A DNA stretch of 64,000 nucleotides. Source: Sinohyriopsis cumingii. Lineage: Eukaryota > Mollusca > Bivalvia > Unionida > Unionidae. Shown here piece after piece: positions 55,521 to 64,000 of the stretch. The stretch spans positions 134,096,579-134,160,578 of the forward strand of contig CM068829.1 in the NCBI GenBank assembly GCA_028554795.2, written 5' to 3'. How positions within the stretch are numbered: position 1 is the stretch's first letter; each line of letters opens with the position of its first letter. Both the position numbers and the translations under genes were made by a program. The notes below the pieces were generated by a model, which saw only the letters and a program-made list of their open reading frames with translations, searched no databases and had not been told where the DNA came from.

Positions 55521-58289
55521 CCATTTGTTTAGTTGTGACTTGTGTTACGGTGTAGATATAATGCTTCTCTTAAGTCTTCCAATACCGCCCCTAGATTTTT
55601 AAAACTCAAAATGGAACTCGACCAGAAGGGACTCTAACTTATTCTACTTCTCTCCAAAAGGATTGACCTTGACCTCCTCGTACAAAATCATTCAAATGAA
55701 TTGGGATTTCGATAATTCAGCACATTGCACGTGCAAATATGGTTTTGTTACGCTACCAGAATGCTCTCTACGTGAACTTCCTCCTCACCATGGTGGCGTC
55801 TTGTAAAAATGCATTCCTCCTGAACCGCGTACTATGAGTACATTTTTATCACATTTCCGGAAGAATACCATACGTCCGCATCAGCACACTCAGAAACGTC
55901 CCATATATTGTACTGGAAAAGAACAGCGGTACTGTTAGCATCCTATCGTGCGTCTCGCAAACGTATCATCTTGTGAATGTCCTGTTGTGTCACATTATCT
56001 CCAATACCGTTATCGTCTCATACGTGTCACGTAGTCCAATTTTTAACACCTCTTTGCAATAAATATAACATAATATTTCCCATACAAAATAAGTACCATT
56101 TGTTGTTTTGATTACAAATTATAATGCTCCTTAATGATCAGAATCTTCACCATCTAACTGCACCCTATGGGAACACGTATTCGTAAGTAAAATATCAATT
56201 CAATAGATGGATAAGAAACATTACAAAATCACCAATAATGCAAGCTGGAACAAGACCGTACACTAATCAAAGAACTCATGAATGTGCACAATAGAGCGAA
56301 AAATAAATGTTACAATAATTTCCAGAGAACTACATTATATCCCTTTGAAATCTTTATGTTCTTCTTCCTCTTAAATGTTCCTGACATCAACACTTTTTGT
56401 TCCAGGTCAATGAAGGAATTGCATACCTAGAAACTTATGTAAGATGCAACAACAGATGGTTTTTGGTGGATCCAATATAACTGATAAACTAGTTTTCGCT
56501 TCCTGAGTCGCTATTTAATTGGCCTAATGATGGAAGACAATATGAAGATAAACAATAACATGTGATTCTTATAATTTAAGAACCTTTCATAATAAATGTC
56601 GTGTTGTCTGTGGCGTGAAAATAGTTTATTTTAATAGTTCTTTGTAAATTGTATAAATAAATTGATTTTATGCTAGATTTAGATTAACCCTATAAAAACT
56701 TCGTTATATGGTGGAAACATTTTCTTATTTAATACTTCTGGATAAAACTGAAGTTGTGACAAAACATTATCAACAATATATCCACTATATAGACAAAACT
56801 GAAAATGCGTTTTGCACCAAGCTGGTGTAGGAATATGTTGAGGCCGACAGGGTAGAGAATTATGTTCCTTCACCGTATCAAACGAGGTAATTTTATCTAC
56901 TCGGAACAAATCACTTATTAGGTTATGTATTTGTTACATATCCCCATTTTCTTCACATATTCTTTTCAAAATTTGTATGTATACCTCTTATCAAAATAAT
57001 AATTAGGCATTTATGTGAGATATTTTACAATCCTCCGAAAAATCTCCATGTGACGTAAGTAACTGTGGTTAGGCCTAGATATATACTGTGCATTTGCGTC
57101 ATCGGTCAGTGTGAGTAGCTCATATGGTGATTTTTAACCTTTAATTGTTCAAACCTTATGAATCGATTTAAACTGTATTTTTCCTTACTTCTCATATGGA
57201 ACGTATGTTTTGGACAAGTAAGTGACCATTTCTCGTACACTCTACCCACTGAATACACACACTCTGTTGCCAAGCAAGTTTCAGGGCAAATTTCACAGAA
57301 TAACAGTAATTAAGTACATTCAGTTTTATACAGAAAACTATTAATTTGCAGTACTTTCAAACCCTCAATTTGTATGTTTTCATTACAGGAAATTATTGAT
57401 GCGTTGAACTAAAAGGTGATAAATTAAGCATGTATTTTAACAACACGATGATTCGGCCTCTTTCTAACACGCAGGCTAGATTTTTAAAGATCAATCGGAT
57501 ATTTTAAGCAATATTTTTGTTTCTTTCTTTTCATTTTCTAATTAAACAGGCGCAAGAATTTACAATGTAATCAGACATAAAATTATCTGCTTGTGCTTCA
57601 GTTAGGAAAAAGTCTCGACAGCATTGTAACAAGGTGTAATGCTTTCACATTTGTGTCTTTCTCAAAGTAGCTGCTACTCTGTCATAGGTCTATCTTTATG
57701 GTGTAAATGGTTTTTCTTTCTTCAGTTTTATCCTGAGATTTATTACGCAAATTTGATTGCTAAGTAATATTACTAGACAAATTGAAAGTTCCTCCACTTA
57801 AACTTGCTCCATAAAAAAATATAAAAAATAAACAAATTCAAGGACCATATTTTAGAAACTCTGAAGCTGAAATGGTTTGGGGGTTAATTTAGTAAGTTAG
57901 ATTATTTGCATTGTGGAATGTCTCTTCATTGTGTCATCAGTGCTGCAGCTGGAAACAAAGTCAACGGATGCACAGTTTAGAATATTTCTTTCTTCGATTT
58001 CTTATATAATTTTGTTTACGGTCGTTACGCCAAATGTTCAGCACTTTGTGGCAATTAGAAAACTCATCTGAAGATCAAATGTTGAGACCATAGTTACTGT
58101 CACTAAATTATCTGTCTATAGCTCTGTTGTAGCTATCAAGAGTATCTGGTGGTACAAACCATCCGGTTTCGTTAAAATAACAAGGTAGGCATCATTGTAA
58201 GCGTCTATTTAAACAGGTTTAAGGTTTTTTCCAAAGGTAGGCTCAATTCTAAAAATACCATGAATAAGAGTCCCTACGTCTTTCTTACT
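55521..58289. other. Non-coding host DNA
   Basis: No gene or repeat recognised; the gypsy relic may extend some hundred bases into the start. Confidence 0.4.
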
Positions 58290-58470
58290 GTGTCTGGATT
58301 TGTTAAACTTTCAATACATGATTTCAGCAGCAATGTATGTGGTCGCCCCCTCCTTCTTCTGTCATTTGTTGTAACGTTGTAACGTTGCACGCCAGCTTCG
58401 TCTGAGAACTCACTGGCAAACATTCTGTCCAAAACAGTCTTGTCAACCTCAGCTAACTGTAATTTCTCGG
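58290..58470 (-). pseudogene. Short coding-like relic, unassigned
   Basis: The minus-strand frame reads LAEVDKTVLDRMFASEFSDE, then TTNDRRRRGRPHTLLLKS, composition unlike random AT-rich DNA. The RRRRGRP resembles an AT-hook. Probably a fragment of a transposon or processed gene; not identified. Confidence 0.25.
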
Positions 58471-61250
58471 CTGTATATACCGTGAAATGTCAATGAACTT
58501 CATCACTACTTACGGTACTCCACCGTTATCCCCAGCGACAAAAGAAGCAATTTTCATCCAATAAGACAGCATTTCTTGAAATTATAAATATGTGTTGACA
58601 TTTTTCCAATATTTGAAAGTGTAATGCAGTAAAGAATTACCATTCTTTTATAAGTGGACTATTGTTGAATATTTCATGTTGTAAAAATGTTCCATGCTGC
58701 GTGTGCAATATGGAAATTTTAGGTGTGCGATCCGGAATCACATATTGAACATCTATATCGAACCCCGGATCAGCCATGTAAAAATAAATGGATATATGCT
58801 AAAGAAACTTATAGGACATCGAGGTCTAAATATTACCCTTATCTGGATTTACTTTACACATGATCAATAAATAATCATTCACTTATTAAGTTGTCACAAG
58901 TCAAACCATTTCTCGTATTTGCAATACATATGTTTAAAAAAGAGACATACTGAAATGGTGTATATTATTATTATTGATTTATGTAATTGAAGTCACTCTG
59001 ATATCAGTGGGATGTGAATGATTCAGATTTGAATCATTGTTCCCTCTCGAAGTAAACGTTTACCAAAACAAATTATATACCTTGGTATTCTGAGGAATGC
59101 AAGGAAACAAAATGTGCATCTTTGAACAAATCAGACATCCAAGTGACATAAATAAAATCATATGGATGGAGCAAGATGTATACTTTCTTTTAATTCTAAC
59201 GTACGAAAATTTGCTATTATAATAAAGAGAAGAAAAAAACCAACTAAAAAAGTCGTAATCCACGAAGAGCAAATGCAAAGACTATTGGAAACTTCTAATC
59301 GTCTAATTTCCGTGAAGTCTTCTTAATACTTCAGACATATTAATAACGAAATCGAGACAACTTTCCTTCATGATGAAGATCATGTTTTGGTTTCTTTAAT
59401 AAAGCTGTAAACGTGCTTCATACCTCAATTAATCAGCTATGCGTTGAAAGATTACGGACCCATATAAAAGAGTAAAAATAAATTTCATCCACGTTAACAG
59501 TTGCTGATCCTAATCAATTTGTATACTTTATAATGCTAGTTTCTACAATGGCTGTTCTTCGCTCGGCTTGTTAAAGGCTATATATCATTCCATTGCATAG
59601 TAGATTGCTAGCAATATTGATAATTATAGCAGACTTAATTATAACATATTGATAGAATGCATTGATAGAATGCATTTTGTCTATCTTGAAGCTCACAATG
59701 CATATGGGGACAATAACATTTCTTTAGGTGGCGGCTATTGATAATGGACTTTGATGGAAGAAAATAGGATCAAGACCCCTTATATAGAACATTTTTCTCA
59801 ATTATTCTTCATTCGCGTGGAAACCGAAATGTGACATACTCTTCACACCATGAGGCATTGTCTCATTCAATAATTATCGTCAGATTTGCTGGACGTCTTT
59901 TTGACTTACTGTTATTTCTTTGATTTACTGTTATTACTTTGACTTACTGTTATTACTTTGCTTCTAAGACACAGAAGGACTGAACGTTTTTCGCATCAAA
60001 TATACCTTAAGTATACAAATACATACATTATTTATTTCACTTTTGACAGCTTATATCCATCAAAGCAAGATTTGCATTAGTTTACATTTCTAATATGCCT
60101 ATCTGTAACAGTTATTCCTTTGCAAAACATTTCTTTAAAACGGCAAATTATGCGCAATGGAAATTCATGGGTCAGACGGAAGGAGATGAATCGCCTGTTG
60201 ACGAAGTAATGATGACAAAGCTTTCTTTAAGCATGGATTTTGTATCAATGTCAGGGAAAATCTTTAAACTATAGCAAACAAAATCAATGATATACAGCAA
60301 CTGATGCAGAACATATGTAAGCTTCAAAACCCTTTTCGCGCACACGCTTGAATGATTATCGATTATGACTACTGATGTTTAAGCTCACATCATATCAGGA
60401 CATAAATTGTATGCATACATTAATAATAATCCTCTGATGCTTCAGTTCTATACACCAACAAATGCAGAAGTTAAAGAATATTCAAAGTTGTTAGCACAGC
60501 AGCAGATGTTTGGGGCTTTTACTGCTGCCCTAGTCTGACTATTTGTCTTAAGGCCTTAGCTTAGTTAGTTGTAGTTATTCAACAAGCAGCATAAATGTTA
60601 GCACATCATAAGACTAGGAAGATGAAAGGAAGAAAGATGAAAACTGACAATCATGACGACAATACCAAGTATTTTCTGCCCTTTTCCCTTAATTCTGCAG
60701 ATTTCCCAAATTCCAGAGTACGCGCGTACTGAGACTCTCTCCACAAACGTCACGTGGTCATCTCTTGTTGAAATATGTTTATTTGTCTCTTTCATACGGG
60801 GTTCCTTAAAAAAAGACAACTGCGGTATTATCATGTACAATGACTGCTGCAACTCGAGTACATTAGGAAATAAATTAATAAAAACCGTAATTTGAAACCC
60901 GATTTTAAACAGGAACACTCAACGGGCATGATCGATAATGATTTATGTGAATGTTCATAACGTGAATAATTCCAATTTTTATAAATGAAACGGATTTTGT
61001 TCAATACGATTTGCTGTAAACGGTCACGTGATACTGATCTGGCATTTTTTACACATCGATAAATTCTGGGACTACTTTCGGTTTGTGTACCGTTTGCAAG
61101 ATAAATAAACATTGCAAACACATGACTGTGAACGATTGTTTCATCCTTTAAATTTTATATAGAAATTATACCCTTTTTATACTATTTTCAAATATTCTTT
61201 GAAATGCATTGTTTACAATTTGGCGTTAGTCTGCTACATAGTCGCGCAAA
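58471..61250. other. Non-coding DNA upstream of the 61,251 gene
   Basis: No gene recognised. TTGACTTACTGTTATTACTT is repeated three times at ~59,905-59,960. The last few hundred bases should hold the promoter and 5' UTR of the next gene. Confidence 0.4.
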
Positions 61251-61644
61251 ATGGCCGATTACGGTGATTTTTCACTGCAGTTGTCTGCGGAGTTTTTTGA
61301 ACAATTAGATGACAAGGAATTAAAAGAAATAATAGCAGCGACTGAAGCAGATGAAAATGGATTTGACTATAATGTGATGGATGCTACAAACGCTGAAACT
61401 GAAACAGAACAACAGAGATTGATAAATTCCATCACACAGCACCCCATGACCTCATTCACCCTAGCCATACACAACAACAACAACAATAATAGCGTGGGAA
61501 CTGGGCCAGTCAATTTTGAGGCCGCTCAGGGATATAAACCAAGAGTCATGAAATTATCTGAGGAGGACTTAAAAGCTATCGAAATAAATCAATACTCAGA
61601 GGCTGCTAAACGAAACACAAAATGGGGAATTGGCGTTTTCAATT
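61251..61644 (+). CDS. First coding exon of a KIAA1958/ZMYM-like gene
   Basis: ATG 61,251 in a good context (AAAATGG). The protein starts MADYGDFSLQLSAEFFEQLD with an acidic helical N-terminus, has an Asn run (NNNNNN at ~75-80) and ends with a conserved-looking EAAKRNTKWGIGVFN. That last segment is what I expect just before the DUF3504 domain shared by KIAA1958 and ZMYM-type proteins (related to Crypton tyrosine recombinases). The frame then dissolves into Phe/Leu-rich sequence, so an intron probably begins at GTAATT (61,645), phase 1. No further exon found downstream in the window. Confidence 0.55.
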
Positions 61645-61748
61645 GTAATTTTTTACTTTTTTATTTTAATTTTGTTTGCTTATTTAAAAAACGTGAAACG
61701 TGTGTGGATGTTGGTTGTTTTGTTAATATGACAGCTTGCACAAAATAA

Positions 61749-62737
61749 AAACAAATATTTATGAGACCATTATTCAAAGACTGAATAAAAATTTTAAATG
61801 GTAAAACTACCATCTCCACCAATGTGACTTAACACCATTGAAACATATATATAATAATCCATAAAGGTGATTGTTTTGCTAATTTAAATTATTTTGGATG
61901 TGTAGTCAATAATTCCTTTTAGCACTTCAGCACTCAACTATGCAACTAAACAAAATGTATGGCTGGTTGTGCAAGCAACTATACATTTAACAACTGCACA
62001 TCTAATTTCTGAATAGATAACTGAAAGGGTCTTGTTAAGTATTAACGCTGATGATAAAGATATAAAATGTTATTCCGGTATAGGACATGCTATAATAAAA
62101 AAAGAATGTTATTTTTTATATGAAAGGAAATGTGCTGACACAAAGGGTAGCCATTGCCTAAAATGTAAAGTATGAAATTGCCGAATAAACGTAACTGTGA
62201 CAGTAGTTACATTTCATCTGACCTTAGATCACTGAACGGGTCTTCACAAGTGTTAACGCTATTGAGAATGGTATAACATGTTTTTTCTGTATGTAATTTA
62301 TTTCACTGGTACCTTTATGCTAGTAAGGGATAGCACCATCTTGTTCATATTTCCATGTTGTTCATTTGAAAAGTCCATTATGATTTAAGGTTTGATTGGA
62401 AATTTAATCTAGCACACTAGTTCATTCCGTATCAGCTGTTATTATGTAAGGTCATGGTCATCTAACGTAGCGGATGGGACTGACTAAAATTGAACAAGAA
62501 TGTTGTAAGTTAACTAAATGTGTTGAAACCATCGGTAGCCATTGGCTAAGATGTAAAGCATGAAGATTCTGAATAAACGTGACTGTGACAGTAGTCAATA
62601 TGTTCGTGTGATTCTATACAGGTTATGTCTTATGGGGCGATGTGAAGCGGCGAATGAAAGGAAAAGTACTCGCTACTTAAATTGGAATGCATTGTTGATG
62701 GAATAAATTGATCTGACGAAGAAAGGACGACATTGGA
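61749..62737. repeat. Presumed intron with a ~63-bp direct duplication
   Basis: GGTAGCCATTG through CTGTGACAGTAGT occurs at 62,146-62,208 and 62,534-62,597 with about ten differences. No gene otherwise. Confidence 0.55.
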
Positions 62738-62903
62738 ATTATAAGGATTAAATGATCATGGTTGGGTATTCATCAATGTGTAAATTTTACCTAATCACTC
62801 ACAAAACTAACATAAAGTCCTTCGGACTTTATTTACTTTGTGAGTGATTAGGTAAAATTTACACATCGATAAATACCCAACCATGATCATTTAATCCTAT
62901 AAT
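62738..62903. repeat. Foldback (hairpin) element
   Basis: ATTATAAGGATTAAATGATC through CATAAAGTCC is followed, after TTC, by its inverse through CATTTAATCCTATAAT. About 80-bp arms with a few mismatches; could be a MITE-like element. Confidence 0.85.
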
Positions 62904-64000
62904 AAAAGTTTAGTACGGAAGCAATTGACATGGTCACTCGGTGCTAAACATGCAGCTGCACAAAAAATATACTATGGACAGTAAGTTATGTAGATGATTG
63001 ATATAAAATAGTAATTTAATAAACATAACTAAATAAAGAATACTTTCTCTTTTCTACTGTTGTAGAAACGAGTACTTACCATAAACCTTTTTCAGTAAAT
63101 TGAGTCTGTAATTCGATATTGCCAGTGAAAGTTACATTCAATGAACTGCAAAGTCCGACCAGTCAGCAAAACGAGTCACTGCCTGTATTTCCCGATCGAT
63201 GCATTTCTACTTGCCACTTTTCCGTTAAAGAATTTCATATCATAAAAGGATGGTCGCATTAGCATTATTTAGTTTGTATCATACTAGTTCTTACTTGTTT
63301 TTATGTTTCATGTACTTCATAACCAAACGATACAAAGGCCTCACGTAATGTAACGTTGATGGATGTCAAACAGTAATATTATAAAGCTATTTCTGTTGAA
63401 ATGACGTTATCGGAGATCATGTAAGAGAACATTGTAACGGCAACATATCACGTCTGAAAATAGAACTATAATCCTTAAATCTCAGGAAAATATTGTAAAG
63501 CATGCAAGGACAGAAAGACTTCGAAATTGCTCACTTAATGGCAACATATCAAGTTTGATGTTAGAAACATAATCGTCATATCTCAGGAAAATAATTTAAA
63601 ACACACAAGGACTGAACGAACTCAACAGTGGTCTCTCTGTATCAATATTAGCAATGGCTGTGCTCATTTTACCTAAGTATTCCGTGATAGGAAATCTAAA
63701 TGTTGTTTGAATATTATTGGAGGAGTTTCCCCTATGCCCTCCAGAGATACAGATTGACGACAAATAACATATAATATTCTTCTAGTGACTTAAGATTTAA
63801 AAAAGCTTTCGGTGCGCATAATCAGATAACGGATACGATGTCAATGCAATTAAAACAGATAACTATACATTCATTTGTCACTATAGCTTTCGTCGTCAAA
63901 ACTAGACACACATGTTAAATGAAGACAAGACTTTATTTAATTATATTAGCCCTGTTACAGAATAAGGCCATAAACTCGTTACATCAGTGACAGATAATAC
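62904..64000. other. Non-coding DNA to window end
   Basis: A ~95-bp imperfect duplication (GGCAACATATCA..., 63,438 and 63,540). No gene recognised. Confidence 0.45.

Noticed and set aside
61645..61748. Hydrophobic C-terminus FLLFYFNFVCLF of the 61,251 ORF
   Set aside because: Follows a GT at the point where the conserved segment ends and is T-rich; more likely intron read-through than a membrane helix.

Overview
The window is animal nuclear DNA, most probably from a mollusc or another lophotrochozoan. It is AT-rich and intron-rich, full of microsatellites, with tRNA-derived SINEs, a Penelope-like and a Ty3/gypsy relic, a tRNA-Pro gene, and host exons with GT/AG splice sites. The species assignment is inference.

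Region 1 (1-7,860) is the right part of a virus-like integrating element (element A) that runs off the left edge. It has an intact, tightly packed gene block on the + strand: a charged protein, a retroviral-type integrase with a chromodomain, a two-helix membrane protein, a probable minor capsid protein, a basic core-like protein and a probable major capsid protein. The integrase and the last protein resemble the neighbouring C. elegans genes F54H12.3 and F54H12.2. Downstream are three small-gene cassettes. Each has the same upstream promoter box and, after the stop codon, what looks like a canonical histone-mRNA 3' stem-loop with a purine-rich downstream element. This is the most unusual thing in the window, because it suggests viral late genes wired to replication-linked histone 3' processing. 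An array of seven iteron-like repeats closes the region.

Region 2 (7,861-20,900) is non-coding host DNA with SINEs, microsatellites, a tRNA-Pro(TGG) gene and its decayed duplicate, a long perfect palindrome and a Penelope-like relic with a GIY-YIG domain.

Region 3 (20,922-52,615) appears to be one host gene on the + strand. Exon 1 carries a signal peptide and a PAN/apple-like domain, exon 2 is a short cysteine-rich segment, and exon 3 encodes a 204-residue domain I do not recognise. Splice phases match (0, then 1). Intron 1 (20.3 kb) holds a complete but decayed Polinton/Maverick (element B, 23,681-40,356) with ~256-bp terminal inverted repeats and a 5-bp CCGGG target duplication. Its genes are a packaging ATPase, a zinc ribbon, a parvovirus-type phospholipase A2 domain, an integrase, a polymerase B-helicase-HNH fusion, a small zinc protein, a homing-type HNH endonuclease, a penton-like protein with a large insert, a membrane protein, a phage-fibre-like protein, a pVI-like/protease fusion, the major capsid protein, a core protein and a coiled-coil protein. 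Most are interrupted by frameshifts or stops. Intron 2 holds a third, far more degraded Polinton relic (element C, about 42.4-45.1 kb, perhaps to 48.1 kb), colinear with the capsid module of B.

Region 4 (52,616-64,000) has a Ty3/gypsy pol relic on the minus strand, long stretches without recognisable genes, the first coding exon of a gene resembling KIAA1958/ZMYM-type proteins (61,251), and a foldback repeat.
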